Shown in pieces: positions 29,013-45,315 of a stretch of DNA of 64,000 nt. The translations under genes were made by a program, and so were the position numbers. Each line of letters begins with the position of its first letter. The first letter of the stretch is position 1. The notes under the pieces are model-generated. The model was not told where the DNA came from. It saw only the letters and a program-made list of their open reading frames with translations, and did no database searches. The stretch is from Paraescarpia echinospica (lineage: Eukaryota; Annelida; Polychaeta; Sabellida; Siboglinidae): NCBI GenBank assembly GCA_020002185.1, contig CM034531.1, forward strand, positions 86,715,759-86,779,758. Reading direction: 5' to 3'.

Positions 29013-29386
29013 AAGACATCCGCATTGGTTGAGTTCACCAACAACGTTAAATTAGGATGTCTGAATAATTTTAAACACCATCACGCGTCGGCACTGACAT
29101 GCTATTGTTTCAGCGCACGGCAAATAATATCGAGAATTTATAGTCATGTCATTGCCAGTTCGAAATGTTGAAGGTCAGTCAGAGAGTGAATTTAACGCAC
29201 ATGGACACTCGTGATAACGTACCAAAAAATTATCAATTGATAAAAAAATGATGGACTGATCATGTACGTTGTGCCTTCGTACTGGCGTTCTGGTTGACGT
29301 ATTTTACTTAGTCCCGATTATCCAGGCGTCGGGAGGTGGCAGCACTTTATTCCCACTCACAACAGCCTGGGATAGTTTTGATTTTG

Positions 29387-29486
29387 AAATGTTATCTGGT
29401 AGGCGGCTTTACCACAAATGTGGATAGGGATCATGATTGGCTCTGAGGCCAGCTATGAACAAATACAAATAAAATGTTATCAGGTA
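29387..29486. mobile_element. 70-bp retroposed insert with 15-bp target-site duplication
   Basis: AAATGTTATCTGGTA (29387-29401) and AAATGTTATCAGGTA (29472-29486) flank a 70-bp segment that ends in ACAAATACAAATAA. A long near-identical flank plus an A-rich tail is the signature of LINE-mediated insertion. The source of the insert is not recognised. Confidence 0.6.
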
Positions 29487-29909
29487 ACACTTTGCTTTTA
29501 CAAATATTCAACATTGATCTTATATTGAAGCAAGTCACACAATAAAAATAAACCGAAATGAAAATTATTCATTGTTGGTTTGTCTGCCATATCACCCCTT
29601 AGTCACTAGGTGGCGCATCACACTGTGAAAATGTGTTCGTGTTCTACTTTTAATTTTGTATGTAATTATTTTGTAACTTAATATCGTTATAGAAAATATA
29701 CATAATATATAAACATTTATAAATATTATACACGTAGACCTGTGAATTAATTCAGTCAATGATGCCATCTGATGGCAGTGACCATTTATAATATATATTT
29801 ATAACCAGATTCTCTTCAGGCCAATACGACTACTCTCTGATACAAAAGCACCATTAATGTGACAAGTCAGTAACCGGTATAGTACTGCTAGTGCAATAAT
29901 AATATGTGA

Positions 29910-34685
<4,776 letters not shown>

Positions 34686-34710
34686 TGATTTCACCGAATC
34701 TGCTATGCGG

Positions 34711-34718
34711 ATTATATA
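34711..34718 (-). promoter_or_regulatory. TATA box of the PIF-like gene
   Basis: Minus strand reads CACTATATAATCC, a good TATA consensus at the correct distance from the 5' UTR exon. A TATA promoter fits a tissue-specific, strongly expressed gene. Confidence 0.6.
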
Positions 34719-35250
34719 GTGGCCCAGACGACACTTGTGACGCCTACGCCGGCCTCGTGATCAGTTACAACGAGGCTCTACGTCACGTACGTCAGCTGTG
34801 TACCGTGCCTATAGTCAATGGGTGCCACCATTAATCTCGAACAATGAAAAATAATACAGTAATTACGTATTTACCACTGATCACAAGCTTTGATTTGTAT
34901 TAATGGGAAGTGTCAGTAAAAGGACTGGCAAAGTTGGAGACAGATTGTGAAGTCAACATTAAAGATGCACCACTAACCACCCATGGTTACAGGATAGGTG
35001 AGATGAATCTCTCAGTGTGGTTTGGCCCGGTTGTGCAACCACGCGGGCAGTGCACAAACAAATATACATATAAACACTTATATCATGATACATGTGTATG
35101 TGTAGGAACGATTGGTAGTTGATTGTGATGCTTTCCAAAACATTCGAATGCTTGTATTTTCGTGTTTCTATTATATACATATGAAACTGGGTAAAATGTC
35201 AATTCTCGAATAAGACATTTGCTGCTAACTGCTTAAGAAACATGGTTCTC
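34719..35250. other. Upstream of the PIF-like gene; nothing specific recognised
   Basis: Contains several CGTCA words (34749-34800), for example TACGTCACGTACGTCAGC, which could be CREB-type sites on the gene's upstream side. No coding sequence. Confidence 0.35.
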
Positions 35251-35254
35251 CTTC

Positions 35255-35930
35255 TCTCCGTCTCCTTCTTCATATCTACCCCGCTTCTCTCATCCTCCCT
35301 CCTTCCCTCTCTCTCTCTCTCTCTCTCCTCTCTCTCTCCCTCCCTCTCTCTCCTCCCTCTCTCTCTCCTCCCTCTCTCTCTCCCCCTCTCTCTCCCCTCC
35401 CTCTGTCCCCCTCCTTCTCCCTTTCTCTCCCTCTCTCTCCCTCTCTCTCCCGCTCTCTCCCTCTATCTCCCTCTATCTCCATTTCTCTCCCTCTGTCTCT
35501 CTCTCCATCTCTCCCACTCTCTCCCTCCCTCTCTCTCCTCTCTCTCTCCCTCTCTCCCCTCCTCCCTCTCTCCCTCTCTCTTCCTCCCTCCCTCTCTATC
35601 TCCCCTCTCCTTACCTCTCTCTCCCCCTCTCTCTCCCCCTCCCCTCCCTCTGTCCCCCTCCCTCCCTTCTCTCTCCCTCTCTCCCTCTCTCTCCTGCCTC
35701 CCCCTATCTCCCTATCTCCATTTCTCTCCTCTGTCTCTCTCTCCATCTCTCTATCTCACCTCTCTCCTCCTCTCTCTTCCTCTCTCTCCCTCTCTCTCCC
35801 TCCCTCTCTCTCCCTCTCTCTTCCTCCCTCCCTCTCTATCTCCCACTCTCTCTCTCCTTATCTCTCTCTCTCCTCCCCCCCCTCTCTCTCTCTTTCTCTG
35901 TCTCTCTCCTTCCGTCTCCATTCGTCTCTG
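35255..35930. repeat. (CTCTCC)n/(CT)n pyrimidine-rich satellite
   Basis: Almost 700 bases of C/T-only sequence with rare A and G. Many blocks such as CCCTCTATCTCC and TTCCTCCCTCCCTCTCTATC recur about 300 bases apart, pointing to a larger internal duplication (about 35460-35610 and 35710-35850). Confidence 0.95.
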
Positions 35931-35939
35931 TTGGTCGAA

Positions 35940-36239
35940 GAAAGTTAGATATGTTTTACAAATAATTATTTTGTTTCAATAAACATATTTAGTAGCTAAG
36001 ATATATATTGTGTTGTGTTTGCTGTTATGTTTACCATCCGATTTGCAACTTCATTCGATAATTTAACAATAATCGACCTAGCGTATGCGTATATATTGGG
36101 TATGCGTGTTACTGTTTCCGTTATGGTCTGTTTGCATCTCGGGCGCAAATTCTTCATGGGTTCATTTATAACCCGGCGAAAGGAAAGTATAGCTTCTCTT
36201 TTTTAAATTTCTTGTACGTTAAGGGTCATACCAGTTAAA
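35940..36239. other. No feature recognised
   Basis: AT-rich sequence with no coding or repeat signal that I can name. Confidence 0.4.
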
Positions 36240-36730
36240 GATTCGTACCCGAAGTTAGACGGACGTTAATCCATACGGGTTTTGCGATTGTTCCAAGCAA
36301 CGCCGATCAGGAAGGGACGTTTTCTTTAATTTGTTAAAATGTACTACACAACAAGTGTCAGATATGACTACTTTGGTGGGAAACCGTCTCCTGCGTTTGT
36401 GTATGTGTATGGACACTTATGTTAGATCAATTAATCGAGGGCGTGACACAAACTGAGTTTTAAATATCGGTGTCGAGAATCGGTAAATAAGATCATCTTC
36501 CACAATTTGATGCGTGCTTGAGACGATACTTCGCGCTGACGTCATTCAAGGTTAACTCCCGTTATTGATTATGTCAACGAAACCATCCACTTTGCATAAT
36601 ATACACATGAATATTGAAGAGAACGTAATACAACTTTCGCTGCTCGTGCTAAGATAAATGTGCTGACCTATTTTCGCCTCTGCGTTTCTTGCCGAAATTG
36701 TTTGCCCAATTTAAAATATTTATTTATTTG
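36240..36730 (+). repeat. Third copy of the ~340-bp dispersed repeat
   Basis: GAATCGGTAAATAAGATCAT at 36479 matches 27470-27489 with one difference, and the following CCATCC, TGCATAAxxxACACATG and GTAATACAACT words occur in the same order and spacing. Confidence 0.6.
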
Positions 36731-39092
36731 CGGATTTTTGTGATATGTTGTCATTGTCTAGACAATGAATTGGTGTTTAAATTATGATGGCCAACGTATC
36801 GCAAATCAGTTTGAATAAACGCTTTAGATTGGTTGACTTTGATATCACATTGCGTCATATCGGTGAAACAAATTATAGGTAACGAATTCACAAATATGTT
36901 TATTTACACATATACTACATGTAGGGACATTGAGTTCAGGATAACAAAAATGTAGGTCTAGCTTGTGCCACGTACAAATTGACGCAAACATGCACGTTGT
37001 AGCTAGTCGCAGAAGAGAGGACGTTTCTTCAACTCGTGGTTAAAATATAGTTGGTGTGTCTGTTTTTATATGTGATATCGTCTGCATTTAGAAAAAACAA
37101 TATAACAAAATTGCAACCCAGAGCCATCCCCTAATGGAAAATTGACAAGAAAGCGTGTTGCTTCTCGAAAGTACAATAGTTCTATACCATATGAAACCCG
37201 CCTTTCTTGGATATTTACATATAAATGTGTTTCACATGCTATTCATACTTCATTATACCATCAGAAGATAGTCTGATTCATTCATATATAGCTAAGGTAT
37301 TGGAAGAAAGACAGTAACTGGTTTGACAATGCTACAAACATAGTCATACAATTACAACAGGGACGACACTGTGGGAACCTGCGCGTGGGAGAACAAGCCG
37401 TGGTAAAATAACTTCACATCAATCAAATGACAGAGTGAAAATTTTGGAGTAGATCCCCGTGAGATCAGTGCGACATTGTGGTACAAAGACATATGGAGAC
37501 ACACACAGATACACAAAGATACGCACACACGGGCGCGCTCAAAGTTGTAGAGAGAGAGAAGGGGGATAGAGATAGATAGATAGAGAGAGAGAGGGCAGGG
37601 CGGCAGGGCGGCAGGGAGACAGGGGAAAGGGAGGGAGAGATGAAGGGAGTGAGGGAAGGAGGGAAGGTGGTGTGTCTGTTATAGATATGTGTATACTATG
37701 ATGTCTATGCATAATCGTCGCACATCGATAGCAATGTGGCTAAATGAGACAAGACAACATGAGCCGCCCATCCAACCTCACCCATCAAGGTACACATTGA
37801 GAAGGTGTCAATAACATATCCGGCAACGTTTTAAATATTACCAGTTGTACGTTTAATAACAATTAATAACAATGATACATTACAATAACACTGATAAATG
37901 AAACATTAACGGAGACGTAACAATTTTATTTATTTACAAGGCCATACATGCGTCACTGATAACGTAGGGATGGCCAGTGTTCAGGACAACAATATTACGA
38001 CACAACATATGACTAAATGAATTTACGTCCTTATGCCATGTAATGTGACATGCTGTTTTAATTAAACTCAAGAAAGTTTGGTATTCTTTTGGAATGTTTA
38101 CGTACACGAAAATATTATATGTAACCATAGACTAAATGTATATATATTTGTGTGTGTATGGAGGCCACGTTTTATGTTTTAGTTGATAAGAGCCGATTAA
38201 TGACGAATTATAATTAAAACTAATAGTATCTAAATTGGTCAATCATCAGTAAAGGGACACATTTGTGTCGCCAAAATTTGCGTCAGTAGCGCAACGGACT
38301 AATCAGAGCCCTATGTACAACAACTGGAGAACGTCGCGGGACTGACGTTACGGGACTGATGTTCATTTTACAAATAACGCCCTATTTATCAACAATGTTT
38401 AGTCTTTCATGCGGGATCCTCTAGCAAATGCATAATGGACAGATATACAACATATCGTAATCGTCATTCATCTCACAACTACCGCTACATCAACCAAACA
38501 CAATATATATTACTGACATTGAATTAATGTACGCTTACCTAACTAGCCATGTCGGGTAATTTTGGAGAAACAAATAACAATTATGGAATGAATTCGCCCT
38601 CCTGCTTAGATTCGTCCTTGGCAGGCTTTTTGTAAATCGCTGCTTTATCCCTAAATGTGTCCCTCATTAGTCTGTTGCGGTACTAACACAATAATTAGCA
38701 ACAGAGCAGGAAAGTGAAATATAAAAAAATGAAACTAAATGTGCATTGTAGTATACTAATGTAAAAAAACATACGTGTTCTATTGAATATGGAACGTAGA
38801 ATATGTAAAAAAGATGCCTTCACATTATCATACTGACATTGCCTCATATCCAATATTAACATATCCCCGCGTATGTAAAGGGTTAAATTAAGCCACACGA
38901 CAAAGACATTCAATATTTTTCCCATAGAATTGTATCAATCTTATGTAAATTAATTTGAATATCTAAAACATAGATAGTTTGCAAAAAACTTTCTATTGAA
39001 CTCAAACCATTGGCGACACCAGTTTGTCCTTAACTGGTGATTGACCCAAATATTAGTTAACAATATGATCGTGTGGACGAATGGTTTATTAT
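36731..39092. other. About 2.3 kb without recognised gene; GA-rich patch at 37548-37670
   Basis: 37548-37670 is purine-rich (AGAGAG, GGCAGG, GGGAGG). The remainder shows no domain-bearing frame or element end. Confidence 0.45.
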
Positions 39093-40003
39093 TTAACAAG
39101 ATTTAACAAGATTGCCATCCAGAGAATTAACTCTAGATGGCAGGTGGACAAGGAAGCCCTTTGGCTTATCTAGAGTCCAACCTTTTTATCTACATATATC
39201 CAGCCCTTCTGAGGTATGTGTCGATTTTATTTTTAAACATATTCACACTACTAGCACCCACACAATCATCAGATAATCTGTTCCATTCATTCACAGTCCT
39301 TTGTGAAAATGAGAACTTTCTCACGTCTAATCTACACTGCTCCTTTACTAATGTAACTTCATGTCCTCTAGTCTTTCTATCTTTCTTAACTGAAAAAAAC
39401 ATATTTCTATCAATATTTTCATAACCATTCAATATTTTAAACACTTCTATCTGATCTCCTCTCAATCTCCTGGTCTCTAGTGTTGTTAAACCACATTCTT
39501 TTAGGCGTTTTTCATAACTAAGATCCCTCAGTTTTGGTATCATTTTAGTCGCTCTCCTCTGTACTCTTTCTAGCATATCTATGTCCTTCTTGCGGTATGG
39601 CCTCCACGCTTGTATACAATATTCTAAATGAGGCCTAACTATTGTTTTGTACAGTGGTATTATTAGTTCTTTTTCTTTATATGCTATATTTCGCCTAATC
39701 AATCCAAGGATTTGATTTCCCTTTGAAGCTGCAATTCCACACTGCTCTGAAACCTTCATGTCAGCACTAATTGTCAGCCCTAAGTCTTTTTCTTTTACAG
39801 TAGTACTTAGTACAGTTCCCCCCATTGTATATTCTACATATTCGTTCCCATATCCTGTATGGAGGCATTTACATTTCCCAAAATTAAACAACATTTGCCA
39901 CTTTTCAGACCATTTGATCAACCTGTCAAGATCATCTTGTAAATGCTGTATATCACCATCACTTTCAATCCTTCTAAACACTTTTGTATCATCTGCAAAT
40001 TAT
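39093..40003 (-). mobile_element. CR1-type LINE copy B, 5'-truncated
   Basis: Only the last ~910 bp of the element: 3' part of ORF2, 3' UTR hairpin and a two-unit tail (AACAAGATTT repeated on the plus strand). The 5' break lies just after the FADD coding region, at GCAAAT/TATTATTAG. TTATTAT occurs on both sides and may be the target-site duplication. Typical incomplete target-primed insertion. Confidence 0.9.
39190..39981 (-). pseudogene. CR1 copy B ORF2 C-terminal part (263 codons open)
   Basis: Uninterrupted frame from FRRIESDGD through KTIVRPHLEYCIQAWRPYRK to the natural end YLRRAGYM and stop. Contains the thumb and the C-terminal region only; the RT catalytic site is missing, so it is a dead fragment despite the open frame. 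Confidence 0.9.
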
Positions 40004-40821
40004 TATTAGTATTATTATTCCATTATTCCTTCAACTCGTCTTTCGCGGTGCCAGCCACTTGATACACACACGGAAGCTATAGGCTTTCATATTGTCAGAT
40101 AGACGATGCGTGACCGACGATGATACACAACCATGAAAATCAACGGATATCCACCAAGTAAAGTGGACATTCCCAATCAATCACATTTCCGCAAGAAACC
40201 TAAGCCAAACAGTAACTCTAGTTTATATGTCCTACATAAACATATTTAACCACAAAATGTATGTGGATTTACTTACATTTGATATGCAGAGGTTTGTCGA
40301 ATTAATGTGTGTGTGTGTGCGTGCGTGCGTGTGTGTGCGTGGACGTGTGCGTGCGTGTCCGTTTGTACGTTTCGTTTTACATTTCAACATCGAAGTACGT
40401 ACGTCCCATTTGGGCAAACTCTTCTGCAGAGACCAAAATATATGTTTCACAAACTGATGGTCGATCCTCGCTATACGAAAATCAGTAGCATGCATGTACA
40501 TATTGTATGTGTGTACGTATGTACGTACGCATGTATGTATATATGTACGTATGTATGTATGTACGTACATATGTATGTATATATGTATGCATGTATCTAT
40601 GTATGTATGTATATATGTATGTATGTATGCAGGTATGTACGTATGTATGTATGTATGCAGGTACGTATGTATGTACGTATGTATTGTATGTACGTATGTA
40701 TGTTACAATAACGTGTGTGTCTTATTGTGCAGTTATGTATGTGTGTGTTTGTTTTGCCTTAGCGCGTGTACGTATATCTTTGTTTCGTGTGCTTTTTTTA
40801 CAGCCGACTATGTCATTTTAT
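40004..40821. repeat. TG-rich and (GTAT)n microsatellites with intervening unique DNA
   Basis: 40305-40365 is GT/GC-rich; 40495-40705 is built of TATG, TACG and GTAT units. No coding content. Confidence 0.9.
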
Positions 40822-41069
40822 CTTGAATTTTTTGTTCTTTGATCGAAATAAAGTTGTGCAGCTATATACATTCGTATACGCTTTATTGGTGACCCTGACG
40901 TACCAAGACGGCATCTTGGTATTTATTATACATACACAGTTACACGAACTGTAATAAACGCTGCTCAACACACGACTTTAAGTGTAGCGGATAACAATTC
41001 GACATTATACACGCGCACTCGGCAGCCGGCACCGACACAATCAACTCGTTTACAACGTCAACAACCAAC

Positions 41070-41760
41070 ATGGCAGATATTCACGCGGTCGGCCTCAAGC
41101 TGTCAGTATTTTGGGCAGATCACCCTCGGGTCTGGCTACAGCAAGCTGAGGCACATAACATAACTGCTGACGACACCAAGTACCATTATGTGGTGGCGGC
41201 CTTAAACCAAACTACGACATTGCACGTGATAGATATCTTGGAAGACCCAATACAGGCTGACAAATATAACAACCTCAAGAGAAGACTAACGGAAATCTTC
41301 GGCCTATCGCGGCGACAACGTGCCGACCGACTCTTAGACTTCCAATGTTTAGGAGATTGACAACCGTCTGAGCTGATGGACGAGATGCTGGCCGTCCTTG
41401 GCGACCACAAGCCCTGCATGTTGTTCGAGAGCGTCTTCTTGAAATGTACGCCAGAATACATTCGGCTACAGTTAGCAACGGCCAGTTTTGATGATATGTG
41501 CACCTTGGCCAAGAGTGGCGACCAGCTCTTCCAATCGAGAGGACAACCAGCAGCTGCTATTGCCTCAAACATCATGGAACAGAACCGTTGATGGTCGTCC
41601 ACCGCGTAACCAATGGTCAAGGGCCACAACAAAACCGAAATCAGCAACTCCGGCCACAAAGTCGCAAAATGAAGAAATCTGTTACTACCATCGACGATTT
41701 GGCAATGCAGCGATGCCTTGTGCGTATTTTCGGGAAACGACCAAGCCGGCAAACGTAACA
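41070..41760 (+). pseudogene. Gypsy Gag
   Basis: MADIHAVGLKLSVFWADHPR begins a Gag typical of this group (W-x2-AE, LNQTT, LKRRLTEIFG). An in-frame TGA at 41358 and a stop at 41589 interrupt it. The following frame shows CYYHRRFGNAAMPC, a reduced zinc-knuckle-like end of Gag. Confidence 0.8.
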
Positions 41761-41779
41761 GCCTTTTATACCTCAATGA

Positions 41780-42160
41780 CGATAACTCCGCAACGAGATT
41801 TCCTGTCGACACAGGGGCAGCGATCAGTGTGTTCCCCGCCTCTCTTCAGGACATCAACAATGGCTCCCGAACGCCTTCTCGTGTAGCTGCCAACGGATCG
41901 ACTATCGCAACATACGGGACCAGAACGATGTCGCTATGTTTAGCGAACCACCACTGCACATGGCCATTCATTCTGGCCGATGTGAAGACGGCGCTACTTC
42001 GAGCTGCTTTTCTTCAGGCGAATGGATTGATGGTTGATCTCCAAAGCATACGTTTGGTAAACGCAACTTCGTTCACAAGTACTACACTCAAACATTCGAA
42101 CCAGCCGGCACTCAGTCTATATCACATCGCCTCGGAAATCCTTTTAAGCGGAAACTAGAC
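41780..42160 (+). pseudogene. Gypsy aspartic protease region
   Basis: FPVDTGAAISVFPAS at about 41799-41843 contains the DTGA active-site motif, followed by YGTRTMSLCLANHHCTWPFI and downstream strands of a retropepsin fold. It lies in a different frame from both Gag and the RT piece. Confidence 0.8.
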
Positions 42161-43600
42161 GAGTTTCCTGCTATCACTCGTCCAGAGTTTTCAAGCCCTT
42201 CAGTTCGTCATGGAGTGAAACATTTCATTCCAACAACAGGCCTTGCTGTTCACGCCAGAGCCCGCAGGTTGTCACCAGATAAACTTGCGGTTGCTAAAGA
42301 AGAATTAAGAAAGATGGAGAAAATGGGAATCATACAACGATCAGACAGCCCATGGCCATCTCCCTTACATATGGTGACGAAAGACTCTGGTGGTTGGAGG
42401 CCCTGTGGAGATTACAGACGTTTGAATGATGTCACGATATCCGACCGATATCCGGTACCACACATTCAAGACTTCTCCTCGCAACTTGCAGGCGCTACTA
42501 TCTTTTCGAAGATCGACCTGGTGCGTGGTTACCATCAGATTCCTATGGCCCCAGATGATATCAGTAAGACCGCCGTTATCACGCCTTTTGGGCTATTTGA
42601 GTTTCTGCAGATCCCTTTCTGCCTCAAGAATGCAGCACACGCTTTCCAACGACTTACGGACACTGTCTGCAGCGGACTCGAGTTTGTTTTTGTCTACTTG
42701 GATGGTATCCTGGTTGGCAGTGTATCCGCAGATCTACGAACAGTTTTCCACCGCCTGGCCTCTCACGGTTTAGTGGTCAATGTAAGCAAATGCCAATTTG
42801 GAACAGACACTATCAACGAGCTGGGCCATCGAATCACAAGTCAAGGGGACGTCCCGCTGCCCGCTAAGGTGGAAGCTATTCAGACGTTTACACGGCCTAC
42901 AATTGTCAAGGGACTCCAACAGTTTGCTGGAATGGTGAATTTCTATCACCGCTTCTTTCCAAAGGCGCCTCATATCATGCGTCCGATGTATAATGCGTTG
43001 GCAGGCAAACCCACCACACTGGAGTGGACAAAGGACCTCGAGAAAGCATTTACGGCCGCCAAGGAGGCTCTGGCGCAGGCTACTATGCTAGTACACCCAC
43101 ATGCCGAAGCACCCACAGCCCTGACATTGGATGCATCAGGAGCAGCAGTTGGCGCTGTCCTAGAGCAAAACATCGGCTCCTGGAAACTGGTGGCGTTTTT
43201 TACTCGCAAGCTTCGACCTCCGGAACAAAAGTACAGTGCGTTCGACCGTGAACTATTGGCTGCCTACTTGGCTATTCGACAATTTTGATACTTCCTAAAA
43301 TGTCGCGCATTTACGCTTTTCACAGACCACAAGTCTTTGGTTTTCGCCATCTCCAAAGCAAGCGATCCGTGGTCTCAGAGGCAACAGAGACAGTTGGCCT
43401 ACATCTCAGAATTCACCACAGATGTTCGCCACATCGAGGGCAAGAACAATACGGTTGCAGACACTTTATCCAGGGCTGGAATCTCGGCAATCACCTCACC
43501 ACATCCTGGGGTGGACTACAAAGTCATGGCAGCAGCTCAGCGAGCACACGAAGGGCTTACCTCCGTCCGCATGCACCACTGGCCTCGTAATCCGTGACAT
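42161..43600 (+). pseudogene. Gypsy reverse transcriptase and RNase H
   Basis: The open piece 42215-43288 shows [36 protein letters not shown] and [13 protein letters not shown]. The catalytic box reads YLDGILV (42693-42713) where the family has YxDD, so the second metal-binding Asp is lost. RNase H follows ([13 protein letters not shown], then DRELLA). A TGA after IRQF and a one-base shift separate TDHKSLVFAI and HIEGKNNTVADTLSR. Confidence 0.9.
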
Positions 43601-43742
43601 TCCACTTGACCCCAGAGGTGAGTCCATCTGTTGTGATATCTCCACCGGACAACCCAGGCCTTTCATCCCTGACACCTGACAGCGTACAGTTTTCGATGCT
43701 GTCCACGGCCCCTCTCACCCTTCCATCCGAGCAACCAAGAAG

Positions 43743-44820
43743 ATGGTCGCGGACAAGATTGTATGGCCAGGTCTTAAGAAGCACGTCGGCATTTGGGCAA
43801 ACGCATGCCTCCGTTGTCAGGCGGCCAAAGTGCATCGACACACCACGGTCCCATTGGGCCACTTCGTACCAACGACCCGCCGTTTCGATCACATCCACGT
43901 CCACCTCGTGGGTCCTCTTCCGCCTTCGCAAGGTTGTCGCTATCTGTTCACCGTGGTAGACAGGTTCACCAGGTGGCCAGAAACCATTCCACTGGTCGAT
44001 GTGCAGACGACGACGTGTACGAAGGCCCTTGCATTCCGCTGGATTGCTCGATGTGGGGTTCCAACAGAACTGACTTCAGACCGAGGGTCGCAGTTCACTT
44101 CACAATTGTGGGCGGCTTTGTCACAGCTCTATGGTATCCGTCTGCATTTGACAACCGCATACCACACTCAGGCCAATGGACTAGTGGAAAGGTTTCACCG
44201 GCATCTCAAATCTGCTCTCTTGGCCCGCCTCAATGGTTCTAACTGGATCGATGCTGCCGTGGGTCCTGCTTAGTATTCGCACTGCACCTAAAGAGGACCT
44301 GGAATATTCCTCAGCTGAGATGGTTTACGGAGCCCCACTAACTATTCCAGGTGATTTCGTATCATGTGGCCAAGGAACACAGGAGGTAACGTACGTCCTT
44401 CCACGACTCCGTGAGACAGTTCGCGGGCTGGCGCCTCGACCTCCCATTCCGCATGGTATAAGACCGTCATCTGTGCCAGCTACACTCGCGTCCCGTACTT
44501 ACGTCTTTGTCCGTCGAGACAGTCACCGCCCGCCTCTGACACCACCATACGAGATGCCCTGCAAGGTCTTAGCACACGGCGAGAAGAGGTTCCTTCTCGA
44601 TTTCAGCAATCGACATGACAGAGTTGCCATCGATAATCTCAAGCCTGCGTTTCTCGATCCGGTGAAACCGGTTCAGGCAGCCAAGCGACATCCTCGTGGA
44701 CGTCCTGCGGCCATTTTGTCCGCCGCAGTGACAGCACAGGATCCTGCTACCAATCAAACGAGACCGGGACGTCATGTCAGACTTCCAGAACGATACATTC
44801 AGAACGCTCTAGTGGGATAG
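43743..44820 (+). pseudogene. Gypsy integrase and C-terminal region
   Basis: 43743-44273: CLRCQAAK zinc-binding end, then the core with HIHVHLVGPL where the family has Asp in place of the second His, TSDRGSQF (second Asp) and NGLVERFHR (Glu). A frameshift near 44250 moves the rest to 44233-44820: SIRTAPKEDL, then a basic C-terminal tail ending at TAG 44820. Loss of the first catalytic Asp would abolish integration. Confidence 0.85.
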
Positions 44821-45016
44821 GTCTGCAAGTCTCGCACCCCCTTTGCAGGGTGCTGGGGGGTTATGTAGCGACTGAAACATTCAGCCTTTCTAATACTTTG
44901 TGTCGCACCCTTAATGTGGTCGATGAACTTCCGGTTGCCGGTTGGGACATTCCTTGAGTTTGTTGTTCTTTGATCGAAATAAAGTTGTGCAGCAGTATAC
45001 ATTCCTATACGCTTTA

Positions 45017-45242
45017 ACTGAGTATTCTGTTAAATACGGCTGCGTAATTAAGTCAACGCGGGGCCACTTAGGAAACTCATTCATTTTAGGAACATAGTTT
45101 GGTGTAGGCCTATTACGTCTACCACGCTTGGCAGTTTACTAGATGAATTATCGTGATAGTATATGTAAAAAGTCGACATTACAATTAATAGTTTAAAACG
45201 GCTGGTCCCTATTCCTATTCTCCCCGCGTACCACCTGAATCA
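45017..45242. other. Spacer between the Gypsy element and CR1 copy C; nothing recognised
   Basis: About 225 bases without coding or repeat signal. Confidence 0.4.
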
Positions 45243-45315
45243 TTAACAAGATTTAACAAGATTGCCATCCAGAGAATTAACTCTAGATAGCAGGTGGACA
45301 AGGAAGCCCTTTGGC

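Larger units (their letters stand above)
40822..45016 (+). mobile_element. Ty3/Gypsy LTR retrotransposon, degraded, 5' LTR mostly missing
   Basis: A direct repeat of about 64 bp (CTTGA...TTGTTCTTTGATCGAAATAA...ATACGCTTTA) lies at 40822-40885 and 44952-45016. This is the 3' end of the LTRs. The 3' LTR probably starts at TGTAGCGACTGAAAC (44863) after a G-rich tract, whereas the 5' LTR keeps only its last part. TTGGTGACCCTGACG at 40884-40898 is the probable primer-binding site. Gag, protease, RT/RNase H and integrase follow in standard Gypsy order, with stops and frameshifts in all of them. Confidence 0.9.

Noticed and set aside
35242..35982. 246-codon Ser/Leu/Pro ORF and its antisense Arg/Glu ORF
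   Set aside because: Pure C/T low-complexity DNA; composition explains the open frame.
42970..43931. Antisense ORFs in the Gypsy element
   Set aside because: Shadows of the RNase H and integrase frames; no independent motif.
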